The notes under the pieces were generated by a model that made no database searches, was not told the DNA's origin, and saw only the letters and a list, made by a program, of their open reading frames with translations. Shown one piece after another: positions 7,717 through 14,966 of a stretch of DNA of 32,478 nucleotides; positions within the stretch are counted from its first letter, which is position 1; each line of letters opens with the position of its first letter. The DNA is from Acidobacteriota bacterium (GTDB taxonomy: Bacteria > Actinomycetota > Acidimicrobiia > Acidimicrobiales > RAAP-2), in contig JAGXAY010000016.1 in the NCBI GenBank assembly GCA_018971385.1, positions 1 to 32,478 on the forward strand. The letters run 5' to 3'. A program made the position numbers and the translations under genes.

Positions 7717-8754
7717 TCAGCGGGCCGACGCCGCCAGCACCTGGGCCGCGGTGAACTCCCGATCGGCCGCCACGTCGAAGCCCGGACGCACCTCGCCGAA
7801 GAGGGCGAGGGAGGTGACGGTGGTGAGGGAGCGAAGAATGTCGCGAAGCTCCGGTGGGGGAGGGAAGTACTCGTCCTCCGTCACGAACGAGGAGAGTTCG
7901 ACACCGTGACGGGGGTTGAGGCGCTCGAGCACTTGATCGACGAGGGACTCCGGCGCCGAGGCGCCAGCGGTCACCGCGACCGTTCCGTGGAGGTCGTCCG
8001 GTATTTCGTCCGCCCCGTTCACCCGCATCACCCGGGGGCATCCGGCGGCGCGCGCCACGTTCGTGAGGGCCACCGTGTTGGAGGAGTTCGCCGACCCAAT
8101 CACCACCACCGCGTCGGCCCGCGAGGCGAGCGAGCGGAGCGCGCCCTGTCGGTTGGTGGTCGCGAAGCAGAGATCGGAACGATTCGGCATCCAAATATCG
8201 GGAATCCCGCTCAAGGCGTACTGGCGCAGGTCGGCCCACTCGTCCTCCGACAGGGTCGTCTGGGACAAGAGCGCGTAGGGCCCCGGCCTCGTCGCTGCCC
8301 GGTCGATGTCCTCGCGCGACTGGATGAGGACCACCGAGTCGGGAGCGACGGCCATGGTGCCGACGGCCTCCTCGTGACCCTCGTGGCCCACGTAGAGCAC
8401 GGTGTAGCCCTTGCGAGAGCGCACCTTCAACTCGTGGTGAACCTTCGTGACGAGCGGACAGACGGCGTCCACCACCACGCGATGGTCCCGGCGGGCCTCC
8501 TCCACCAGTTGGGGCGGCGAACCGTGGGCACTCAGCATCAACGGGGCGCCCGCCGGCACGGCGCTCACGTCGTCGACGAAAATAACCCCGAGCGAACGAA
8601 AGTGATCCACCACGAAACGATTGTGAACAATCTCGTGGTAGCAGTAGACCGGTGGCTCGAAGATGCGGGTCATCCAGTCGAGGGCCTTGATGGCCTTCTC
8701 GACCCCGGCGCAAAACCCCCGGGGTGACGCGAGCAACACCCGATCGACGTTCAC
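7717..8754 (-). CDS. ispH: 4-hydroxy-3-methylbut-2-enyl diphosphate reductase
   Basis: IspH is the last enzyme of the non-mevalonate (MEP) isoprenoid pathway, reducing HMBPP to IPP and DMAPP with a [4Fe-4S] cluster. The 345-residue product has the three cluster cysteines at 15 (GFCAGV), 99 (DAVCPLV) and 196 (DLCFATTNRQ). The diphosphate-binding histidines are at 44, 77 and 127, and the catalytic glutamate is Glu129 in GHEGHEEAVG. The SANSSNT block is also intact. It is slightly longer than Escherichia IspH, with a C-terminal extension of roughly 20-30 residues after the family end. The GTG start at 8754 is supported by a TAGGCT box ending six bases upstream, a leaderless arrangement. It is divergent from the DUF512 gene. 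Confidence 0.96.
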   Translation of the reverse strand: MNVDRVLLASPRGFCAGVEKAIKALDWMTRIFEPPVYCYHEIVHNRFVVDHFRSLGVIFVDDVSAVPAGAPLMLSAHGSPPQLVEEARRDHRVVVDAVCPLVTKVHHELKVRSRKGYTVLYVGHEGHEEAVGTMAVAPDSVVLIQSREDIDRAATRPGPYALLSQTTLSEDEWADLRQYALSGIPDIWMPNRSDLCFATTNRQGALRSLASRADAVVVIGSANSSNTVALTNVARAAGCPRVMRVNGADEIPDDLHGTVAVTAGASAPESLVDQVLERLNPRHGVELSSFVTEDEYFPPPPELRDILRSLTTVTSLALFGEVRPGFDVAADREFTAAQVLAASAR

Positions 8755-8828
8755 CTTCCCAGCCTAATTTCCTCGGACCCGACTCCCGCACCGCCCGAGA
8801 GGGGAGTAGTTGCCCGTAGGCTGTACGG
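8755..8828. promoter_or_regulatory. Divergent leaderless promoters for ispH and the DUF512 gene
   Basis: The 74-bp gap holds the same -10 hexamer, TAGGCT, on each strand. On the minus strand it occupies 8761-8766 and ends six bases before the ispH GTG. On the plus strand it occupies 8817-8822 and ends six bases before the DUF512 GTG. No properly spaced Shine-Dalgarno precedes either start. Both starts are therefore likely to be the first base of their mRNA. No clear -35 boxes are visible. Confidence 0.5.
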
Positions 8829-10196
8829 GTGTCCGGCGCCCGTATTTCCTCGATTTCGCCGACTTCGCCCCTCGCCGACCTCGACGTGCGCATCGGCGAC
8901 GAGCTCATCGCCGTCAATGGCCGAGCGCCCACCGACATCATCGAGTACCAACAGCTGGTCGATGACGAGTCGGTCACCCTGCTCCTCCAGCGCGAGGGGC
9001 GGCCGCTTCGCCACAAGGTCACCGTGTCCAAAGTGGCCGGCACTCCACTCGGCCTCACGATCGATTCGGCGGTCTTCGACCGCATCCGGACGTGCGACAA
9101 TCACTGCAGTTTCTGCTTCATCTACCAACTGCCGAAGGGGCTTCGTCGTTCCCTCTACGTGAAGGATGACGATTTTCGCCTCTCCTTTCTCTACGGGAAC
9201 TACACCACCCTCACCCGCTTCACCGAGATGGATCTCGAGCGGGTCGTGACGGAGCGTCTCTCGCCCCTCTACGTCTCCATTCACACGACGAATCCGCAGT
9301 TGCGGGCCGAGATGTTGCGCAATCCGCGGGGTGCCACCTCCCTGCGGTGGCTGCGGGCCCTCCTCGACGCCGGCGTCGCGGTGCACGGACAGGTCGTGAC
9401 CTGTCCCGGCATCAACGACGGCGCGGAACTGGAGCGAACTCTCGAAGACGCCCTGACGCTCTACCCGGAACTCGCCTCCCTCGCGGTCGTTCCCGTCGGG
9501 GTCTCCCGTTTCAACCCCGAGGACTCGATGCGCTCCTTCGAACCTGACGAAGCGCGCGTCGCGCTCGAACTCGTGGAGCACTTTCGGGAGGTGGCCCGCC
9601 AATCCCTGGGCCGTCCCCTCATTGAGGCGTCCGACGAGTTCTACCTCCTCGCCGGAAGACGTCCACCCCCGGCCGAGTACTACGACTCGCTCGACCAGGC
9701 CGAGAACGGGATCGGGCTCGTCGCCAGTTTCGAACAGAGCTTCCGGGGTGACACGGAGATGGACGTGCTCGGCACCGGTTTCTTTCAGTCCGTCGACGGG
9801 GCTCCGGCGTGGGGCTACCGGGCCCCGCGGGCGAGCGAGGGTGTCGCCTCCGGCGAGCGCGTCAAACTGCTCACCGGGGAGTACGCCGCTCCGCTCCTGC
9901 GGGAACTGCTCGACGACGCCCAGTACTCCGACGTCGAGGTCATCGCGGTGACGAATGACTACTTCGGGGGCAACATCAAGGTGGCCGGACTCCTCACCGG
10001 AGCCGACGTCTCCCGGACCGTGAGCGAGGACCCGGAGGCCACCTACCTACTGCCCGACGTGTGCCTCAACGAGGGACGTTTCGTCGACGGCGTGGAGCTC
10101 GCCGAGGTGGGCAGTAACGTCGTAGCGGTGAAAACCACCGGACAGGATCTACGCCGCACGCTCGAACATTGGCGTACGCGCTTGGTGTCCGCGTGA
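8829..10196 (+). CDS. PDZ-like / radical SAM / DUF512 protein
   Basis: A 455-residue protein of the DUF512 family, with no assigned reaction that I know of. Residues about 5-70 form a PDZ-like domain (LADLDVRIGDELIAVNGRAP is the typical carboxylate-loop region). The radical SAM cluster motif CX3CX2C is at Cys89, Cys93 and Cys96 (CDNHCSFCF), and the TIM-barrel part continues to about residue 270. The DUF512 domain covers roughly 285-430 and includes the TGEYAAPLL and NDYFGGNIKVAGLLTG blocks. Cys89-type motifs bind a [4Fe-4S] cluster that cleaves S-adenosylmethionine. It ends in a GTGA overlap with der, so the two are probably co-translated, which hints at a role near ribosome assembly or translation. 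The GTG start is supported by TAGGCT six bases upstream. Confidence 0.9.
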   Translation: MSGARISSISPTSPLADLDVRIGDELIAVNGRAPTDIIEYQQLVDDESVTLLLQREGRPLRHKVTVSKVAGTPLGLTIDSAVFDRIRTCDNHCSFCFIYQLPKGLRRSLYVKDDDFRLSFLYGNYTTLTRFTEMDLERVVTERLSPLYVSIHTTNPQLRAEMLRNPRGATSLRWLRALLDAGVAVHGQVVTCPGINDGAELERTLEDALTLYPELASLAVVPVGVSRFNPEDSMRSFEPDEARVALELVEHFREVARQSLGRPLIEASDEFYLLAGRRPPPAEYYDSLDQAENGIGLVASFEQSFRGDTEMDVLGTGFFQSVDGAPAWGYRAPRASEGVASGERVKLLTGEYAAPLLRELLDDAQYSDVEVIAVTNDYFGGNIKVAGLLTGADVSRTVSEDPEATYLLPDVCLNEGRFVDGVELAEVGSNVVAVKTTGQDLRRTLEHWRTRLVSA

Positions 10197-11476
10197 GTCG
10201 GGTCGTCGTCGTCGGTCGGCCGAACGTCGGCAAGAGCTCCCTCGTCAACCGCCTGGCGGCCAAGCGGCTCACCGTCGTCGAGGAACACCGCGGGGTCACC
10301 CGTGACCGCAAAGTGGTCCCGGTGGAGTGGAACGGCGCTCGTTTCGACGTGGTCGACACTGGTGGTTGGCTCGAAGCGGGCGACGACCTCGAACGAAAGG
10401 TGTCGCGTCAGGCGGACGCCGCCCTCGACGAGGCCGACCTCGTTCTCTTCGTCGTGGACGTCACGACGGGCGTGACCGACGAGGACCGCCAGGCCGCGCG
10501 GTGGGTCCTCAAGTCTCGTCGACCCCACCTCCTCGTTGTCAACAAGGTGGACGACGCCCTTCACGAGGCCGCGGTCTGGGAGTTTCTCTCCCTCGGCTGC
10601 GGCGATCCCCTGGCGGTCAGTGCCCAACACGGACGGGGGGCGGGAGATCTTCTCGACACCATCGTCGATCACCTGGACGACCCCACCTCCGTCGCTGACG
10701 AGACTCCCGACGACGACGCCCTCCGCGTGGCTCTCGTGGGTCGACCGAACGTCGGCAAGTCCACGCTCTTCAACCGTCTCATTGGCGAGGAGCGATCCGT
10801 CGTTCACGACATGCCGGGCACGACCCGTGACGCCATCGACACCGTCATCGATACTCCGGACGGCCGGATTCGCTTCATCGACACCGCCGGGATGCGTCGG
10901 CGGGCCAAGACCGAGGCCGGTCTCGAAACCTACAGCGTCGTGCGTTCCCTCGAGGCCCTCGACCGGGCCGATATCGCCCTCCTCGTGATTGACGCCACCC
11001 AGGGCGCGAGCGCCCAGGATCAACGCCTCGCGGAGAGAATCTCGGCGGCGGGCTGTCCGGCGCTCGTGATTCTCAACAAGTGGGAACTCATCGACACCGA
11101 GGATCGCGAAAAGGTCCTGTCGACGGTCTCGGACAAGTTGGCCTTCCTCGGTGACGCTCCGGTGCTGAAGACCTCGGCCACGAGTGGACGGGGAGTGCAC
11201 CGCATCCTGCCCGCCCTATCGCAGGCGAAGGAGGACTACACCAAGCGAGTCTCCACCGGCGCCCTCAACCGGGCGATTCGGGACCTCCAGATTCACCAGC
11301 CGGCCCCGACGGGCAAAATTCGCTACGCCGTTCAGGGCGCCACCGAGCCCCCCACCTTCACCCTCTTCATCGCGGGGCGCCTGCCCCAGACGTACTTGCG
11401 CTACGTGGAACGATCCCTGCGTGAACGTTTCGACCTCGGCACGACCCCGCTCAAGATTCGCGTCCGCACCGAGTAA
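10193..11476 (+). CDS. der: Ribosome biogenesis GTPase Der (EngA)
   Basis: Der is an essential GTPase with two tandem G domains that matures the 50S subunit. The chosen GTG at 10193 lies in a GTGA overlap with the upstream stop and gives 427 residues beginning MSRVVVVGRPNVGKSS. The first G domain has the P-loop at residues 8-16, DTGGW and NKVD. The second starts near residue 182 with VGRPNVGKST, then DTAGM and NKWE. A KH-like domain fills about residues 345-427. All guanine-nucleotide motifs are intact. A TTG at 10169 would add eight residues with no family support. The stop TAA shares its last base with the ATG of the next gene. Confidence 0.96.
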   Translation: MSRVVVVGRPNVGKSSLVNRLAAKRLTVVEEHRGVTRDRKVVPVEWNGARFDVVDTGGWLEAGDDLERKVSRQADAALDEADLVLFVVDVTTGVTDEDRQAARWVLKSRRPHLLVVNKVDDALHEAAVWEFLSLGCGDPLAVSAQHGRGAGDLLDTIVDHLDDPTSVADETPDDDALRVALVGRPNVGKSTLFNRLIGEERSVVHDMPGTTRDAIDTVIDTPDGRIRFIDTAGMRRRAKTEAGLETYSVVRSLEALDRADIALLVIDATQGASAQDQRLAERISAAGCPALVILNKWELIDTEDREKVLSTVSDKLAFLGDAPVLKTSATSGRGVHRILPALSQAKEDYTKRVSTGALNRAIRDLQIHQPAPTGKIRYAVQGATEPPTFTLFIAGRLPQTYLRYVERSLRERFDLGTTPLKIRVRTE

Positions 11477-11658
11477 TGACCGGGTGGTGCGACACCTGCG
11501 ACCGCCGCGTCGAGGGCGAGACCTGTGAAGTGTGCGGTCAGCCCGTCACCGAGCCCGAGAGAATTCGCCTGGACTGGAAGTGGAAGTTCTTCGGCGTATC
11601 GACGGTGATATACCTGATCTGGCGGATCTACCAACTCATTCACTGGTTGACGTCGTAA
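11476..11658 (+). CDS. Small zinc-ribbon membrane protein
   Basis: A 60-residue protein that I do not recognise as a named family. Two CX2C pairs (Cys5/Cys8 and Cys17/Cys20) form a zinc-ribbon or rubredoxin-like knuckle at the N-terminus. A charged linker (about residues 25-36, ending DWKWK) leads to one hydrophobic, aromatic-rich transmembrane helix at about 37-58. With no signal peptide, the zinc knuckle probably lies in the cytoplasm. The ATG starts on the last A of the der stop (TAATG), so it is translationally coupled to der. The gamma-carbonic-anhydrase gene follows nine bases later. The overlap with der and the clean cysteine pairs argue that it is a real gene. Confidence 0.75.
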   Translation: MTGWCDTCDRRVEGETCEVCGQPVTEPERIRLDWKWKFFGVSTVIYLIWRIYQLIHWLTS

Positions 11659-11667
11659 GGGGGAGTC

Positions 11668-12186
11668 GTGGCGATCTACGCACTAGGAGATGTCGAACCC
11701 TCCATTGATCCGAGCGCCTTCGTCCACCCCGACGCCGTCGTGATCGGGCGCGTGAGTATCGGCCCGAACTCCTCGGTGTGGCCCGGCGCGGTTCTACGGG
11801 GCGACTACGGAGAGATTCGCGTAGGGGCGAGAACCTCGATTCAAGACGGCACCGTTGTTCACGCCACGGCCGAGTGCCCCACCCTCATCGGGGACGACTG
11901 CGTCGTCGGGCACCTGGCGCACCTCGAGGGCTGCGTCATTGCGAACGGCGCGCTCGTCGGTTCCAACTCCGTCGTCCTCCACGAGGTTCACGTGGGAGAG
12001 GGCGCCACCGTGGCCGCCGGGGCGGTCGTGCGCAATCGGACGACGGTGCCGCCGGGCGCCCTCGCCCTCGGAGTTCCCGCGGTAGTGCGAGAGGGCCTGA
12101 GTAATCCCGCGGACATCACCGACGGCGCCGCCCTCTACGTCACGAACACCGCGCGCTACCGCGCCGAGTTGCGTCGGCTCGATTAG
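11668..12186 (+). CDS. Gamma-carbonic-anhydrase-like hexapeptide-repeat protein
   Basis: A 172-residue left-handed beta-helix protein of the gamma-carbonic-anhydrase/PaaY/YrdA group. Hexapeptide repeats run from about residue 10 to 135, and a C-terminal helix (VTNTARYRAELRRL) follows, as in trimeric family members. Comparing with Methanosarcina Cam, His65 and His82 align with two zinc ligands. The third ligand position is Glu87 instead of histidine, while a histidine sits at 85 (GHLAHLEGC). Carbonic anhydrase activity is therefore uncertain, and metal binding may be altered. The GTG at 11668 has a GGGGGAG ribosome site six bases upstream or less. It ends the der cluster or shares its transcript. 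Confidence is high for the fold and low for the reaction. Confidence 0.88.
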   Translation: MAIYALGDVEPSIDPSAFVHPDAVVIGRVSIGPNSSVWPGAVLRGDYGEIRVGARTSIQDGTVVHATAECPTLIGDDCVVGHLAHLEGCVIANGALVGSNSVVLHEVHVGEGATVAAGAVVRNRTTVPPGALALGVPAVVREGLSNPADITDGAALYVTNTARYRAELRRLD

Positions 12187-12200
12187 ACGTGGCTCCCCGT

Positions 12201-12218
12201 TAAGGTGACACCCGGAGG
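12201..12218 (+). promoter_or_regulatory. Candidate -10 box and ribosome site for the small exported protein
   Basis: TAAGGT (12201-12206) fits the TANNNT -10 pattern, and GGAGG (12214-12218) lies nine bases before the ATG at 12228. This pair supports the ATG as the start and allows an independent short-leader transcript. Confidence 0.35.
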
Positions 12219-12227
12219 TTGTGTCTC

Positions 12228-12467
12228 ATGCGCCACAAAGTAACGGTGTCGGTTGCCGCGTTTCTTATCGCCCTCGCGGGTCTCGGGGGTTACCTCCTGA
12301 GCAAGCCGAGTGTCCCCAACGTGTCGGCGACGGCCACGGGCCAGTCCGCCTCGAAAATCTGCACCCTCTTTCCGGGACTGCCGCCCTCCATGGATAACGA
12401 TGCGGGGCACGCTCGGGGTCCGGACACCACGCCGGATCGCGACTGCGACTGGGCGCAAACCCACTGA
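12228..12467 (+). CDS. Small exported or membrane-anchored hypothetical protein
   Basis: A 79-residue protein with no recognised family. It starts with a short basic segment (MRHK) followed by a hydrophobic helix at about residues 6-27 that looks like a signal anchor or signal peptide. No lipobox cysteine is present. The rest is polar, proline-containing and low in structure, with two cysteines (about 45 and 74) that could form a disulfide outside the cell. GGAGG nine bases upstream supports the ATG at 12228; a TTG at 12219 in the same frame overlaps that ribosome site and is rejected. The stop lies two bases from the convergent trpD stop. Its base composition is a little less G+C-rich than its neighbours. 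Confidence 0.6.
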   Translation: MRHKVTVSVAAFLIALAGLGGYLLSKPSVPNVSATATGQSASKICTLFPGLPPSMDNDAGHARGPDTTPDRDCDWAQTH

Positions 12468-12469
12468 CG

Positions 12470-13495
12470 CTAATCGGGTCGCTGGGTGACCTCGACCATC
12501 CGCTCGAGGACGGTGCTTGCCGCCCCCGAGGAGACGCTGGCCCGGGCGAGCTCGTAGCCCTCGAGGAGAGTCGCCGCTCGGCCCGCGGCGAGCAGAGTGA
12601 GGGCGGCGTTCGCGCACACGACGTCGTGGACCGCTCCCAATGCCCCCGAGAGAAACTCTCGCACCACCCGGACGTTGACCTCGACGTCACCCCCGCGCAG
12701 ACTGGCCACGTCGTGACGAAATCCGAGCTCCTCGCCGGCGTTGATGACCTCCCGTCGAGTGCCGTCGGAACTCACGTGGATCAACGTGGACGTAGTGCCC
12801 ACCGAGAGCTCGTCGAGGCCGTCGTGCCCGTGAACGAGAGTGATGGCGTCGACCCCGCGACGCGCGAGTACTTCGGCCATGGGCGCCAGCAACTGTTCGC
12901 TCGATACCCCAATCACGCCCCGGCGCACCCCCGCCGGATTCGCCAGGGGACCGAGGACGTTAAAGACCGTGCGAAAGCTGAGCGCCCGACGAATGGGGGT
13001 CAAGTAGCCGAGTGCGTGGTGGTACTTCGGGGCGAAGATGAACGCCATACCCGCTTCACGAAGGCTCTCCTCGATAACGGCGGGCTCCACGTCGAGACGA
13101 ACTCCGAGACCTTCGAGCACGTCCGCCGAGCCCACCGAGGACGACGCCGCCCGATTACCGTGCTTAGCGACGGGAACGCCACACCCGGCGACGGCGAAAG
13201 CGGCCATCGTCGACACGTTGACCGAGTGCAGTTGGTCACCACCGGTTCCCACGATGTCGACCGCGTCGGCGGGTGCGGAGAGTCGAGTGGCGGCGGCCAT
13301 CATGGCGTCCACGAAGCCCGTCATTTCATCGATGGTCTCGCCCTTGATGGTGAAGGCGGTCAAGAAGCTGGCCACTAACGGACCCTCCACCCGACCGGCC
13401 AAAATCTCACCGAGCGCCTCGGCGGCGGCTGGCCGATCCATCGACTCGCCTCGGACGAGGGGTTGGAGAACATCGTGGGCGAACGAAGTGATCAC
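12470..13495 (-). CDS. trpD: Anthranilate phosphoribosyltransferase
   Basis: TrpD transfers phosphoribose from PRPP to anthranilate, the second step of tryptophan synthesis. The 341-residue protein has the PRPP loop as GTGGDQLHSVNVST (about residue 82 on), the KHGNRAASSSVGSADVLE block with the anthranilate/PRPP contacts, and the helical APKYHHALGYLTPIRR segment with the FNVLGPLANP block. Length and domain order are standard (small helical N-terminal domain, large alpha/beta domain). The start is a GTG at 13495. It is on the opposite strand from the remaining trp genes, transcribed away from them out of a shared 77-bp region. trpE and trpG are not in this window. Confidence 0.95.
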   Translation of the reverse strand: MITSFAHDVLQPLVRGESMDRPAAAEALGEILAGRVEGPLVASFLTAFTIKGETIDEMTGFVDAMMAAATRLSAPADAVDIVGTGGDQLHSVNVSTMAAFAVAGCGVPVAKHGNRAASSSVGSADVLEGLGVRLDVEPAVIEESLREAGMAFIFAPKYHHALGYLTPIRRALSFRTVFNVLGPLANPAGVRRGVIGVSSEQLLAPMAEVLARRGVDAITLVHGHDGLDELSVGTTSTLIHVSSDGTRREVINAGEELGFRHDVASLRGGDVEVNVRVVREFLSGALGAVHDVVCANAALTLLAAGRAATLLEGYELARASVSSGAASTVLERMVEVTQRPD

Positions 13496-13572
13496 CGGCG
13501 CGCCTTTCGGATACGGGGTTGCCCCAATGTAGTCAAACCAAAACGACTCTCCGGCCCGTTACGCTCGAGGGG
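13496..13572. promoter_or_regulatory. Divergent promoter region between trpD and trpC
   Basis: On the plus strand TACGCT (13560-13565) ends seven bases before the trpC GTG, the leaderless TANNNT pattern. On the minus strand TTGACT (13531-13536) and TATCCG (13508-13513) are separated by 17 bp and could form the trpD promoter, placing transcription start within about 10 bases of the GTG. I looked for a Trp-rich leader peptide, an attenuator hairpin pair and a T-box, and the gap is too short and lacks them. A small GGGG-TT-GCCCC-type symmetry at 13515-13525 is too short to interpret. Confidence 0.4.
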
Positions 13573-14352
13573 GTGACCACGTACCTCGACGCGATTGGCG
13601 AATTCCACCGAGCGCGCGCCCAGGCTGATCCTCGTTCCTGGACCTCCCGAGTCGACGGTCTCTGGTACACCGGTCCGTCACTCTCGACGCACCTGAGCGA
13701 GGGTCCGAACGTGGCCGTGATTTCGGAGGTGAAGCGTCGATCACCCTCGAAGGGGTGGCTCGCCGAGGATCTGGACGCGGCCGCCACCGCTCGGCTCTAC
13801 GCCGACGGGGGAGCGACGGCGATCTCGGTGCTGACCGACCTACCCCACTTCGGGGGCACTCTCGACGACCTGGCGGCCGTGCGACGAGCGGTGGATCTCC
13901 CGGTGCTGCGTAAGGACTTCACGGTGTGTGAAAACGACGTCCTCGACGCCCTCGAATGGGGAGCGTCGGCCGTTCTCTTGATCGTGGCCCTCCTCAGTGA
14001 CGACGAACTCGCCCGTCTCCACGCCCTCGCTCGAACCGTCAATCTCGATGCGCTCGTCGAAGTGCACGACGAAGCCGAGGCCTCGCGCGCCCTCCGGGCG
14101 GGAGCCACCCTCATCGGCGTGAACCAACGCGACCTTCACACCTTCGCCGTGGACTCACTGCGCGCCGCCCGGGTCGCTCAGTCTCTTCCCCACGACATCG
14201 TCAAGGTCGCCGAGAGTGGCCTGCGCAGCGCCGACGACGTGCGCGTAGCCGGCGAGGCCGGATTCCACGCGGTGCTCGTCGGCGAGAGTTTCGTCACCGA
14301 TGCGTCACCGGGGGAGAGGGTTCGTGACTTCGCGGGAGTAGCACGACCGTGA
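13573..14352 (+). CDS. trpC: Indole-3-glycerol phosphate synthase
   Basis: TrpC closes the ring of carboxyphenylamino-deoxyribulose phosphate to indole-3-glycerol phosphate. The GTG at 13573 gives 259 residues, matching the single-domain enzyme. The family signature ISEVKRRSPSKG holds the first catalytic lysine, LRKDF the second, and the phosphate-binding loops VNQRDL, AESGLRSADD and LVGESFV close the TIM barrel. The in-frame TTG at 13519 would add 18 residues that look non-conserved. The TACGCT box seven bases before the GTG supports the shorter form. The gene is followed by trpF in a GTGA overlap, and no PRAI domain is fused to it. Confidence 0.95.
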   Translation: MTTYLDAIGEFHRARAQADPRSWTSRVDGLWYTGPSLSTHLSEGPNVAVISEVKRRSPSKGWLAEDLDAAATARLYADGGATAISVLTDLPHFGGTLDDLAAVRRAVDLPVLRKDFTVCENDVLDALEWGASAVLLIVALLSDDELARLHALARTVNLDALVEVHDEAEASRALRAGATLIGVNQRDLHTFAVDSLRAARVAQSLPHDIVKVAESGLRSADDVRVAGEAGFHAVLVGESFVTDASPGERVRDFAGVARP

Positions 14353-14966
14353 AGGCGTCCCCGACTCTCATCAAGGTGTGCGGGCTGACCCGTCTCGACG
14401 ACGGCGCCATGTGCCTCGAGGCGGGGGTCGACTACCTCGGACTCATCTTCGCCTCGTCGCCGCGGCGCGCCCCCGAGGGCCTCGGTCGACAGTTCGCTCA
14501 GTTAGGGGCGTCGACCGTCGGAGTCTTTCGCGGTCGTAGCGACGACGACATCGTGCGCATCGTGGAGGACGAAGAGATTGGGATCGTGCAGCTGCACGAT
14601 CCGGCGTCTCCCGCTCTTCGAGATCATCTCGAACGAGGGGGCGTCGAGGTGTGGCGGGCGGTTCACGCCGCCGACTGGCGCACCGCCGATCTCCAGGGGG
14701 CCCGGCGGCTGCTGCTCGACGGTCCCGCGCCCGGGTCAGGACAGCTCGCGGACTGGTCGGGATTCGTACCCGACGAGGTCGACCGACCCTTTCTGATTGC
14801 CGGGGGACTCACCCCCGATAACGTCGCCGCCATGATCGACCTCCTCCACCCCCACGGCGTCGACGTGGCGTCGGGGGTGGAGAGTTCGCCGGGAATCAAG
14901 AGCCCCGAACTGGTCGCTCGTTTCGTCACCCAGGTACGACACCACCCCGAGGAGGGAATCGAATGA
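14349..14966 (+). CDS. trpF: Phosphoribosylanthranilate isomerase
   Basis: TrpF performs the Amadori rearrangement of phosphoribosylanthranilate between the TrpD and TrpC steps. The 205-residue product begins with IKVCGLTR, whose cysteine is the catalytic base. The block [11 protein letters not shown], the [11 protein letters not shown] segment with the catalytic aspartate, and the final [10 protein letters not shown] and [14 protein letters not shown] phosphate-binding loops are all typical. The typical family motif has GGTG after the aspartate; here it is PAPGSG, a mild variation. The GTG start overlaps the trpC stop by four bases, and the stop overlaps the trpB ATG by four, so translation is probably coupled along the operon. 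Confidence 0.94.
   Translation: MKASPTLIKVCGLTRLDDGAMCLEAGVDYLGLIFASSPRRAPEGLGRQFAQLGASTVGVFRGRSDDDIVRIVEDEEIGIVQLHDPASPALRDHLERGGVEVWRAVHAADWRTADLQGARRLLLDGPAPGSGQLADWSGFVPDEVDRPFLIAGGLTPDNVAAMIDLLHPHGVDVASGVESSPGIKSPELVARFVTQVRHHPEEGIE

Noticed and set aside
7682-9100. 472-residue open frame overlapping ispH in another frame
   Set aside because: Conflicts with a complete IspH carrying all cluster cysteines. The translation is low-complexity Arg/Gly/Pro sequence.
10169-10192. TTG start eight codons upstream for der
   Set aside because: The added residues are inside the upstream gene, and the GTG at 10193 lies in a GTGA coupling overlap directly before the first conserved strand.
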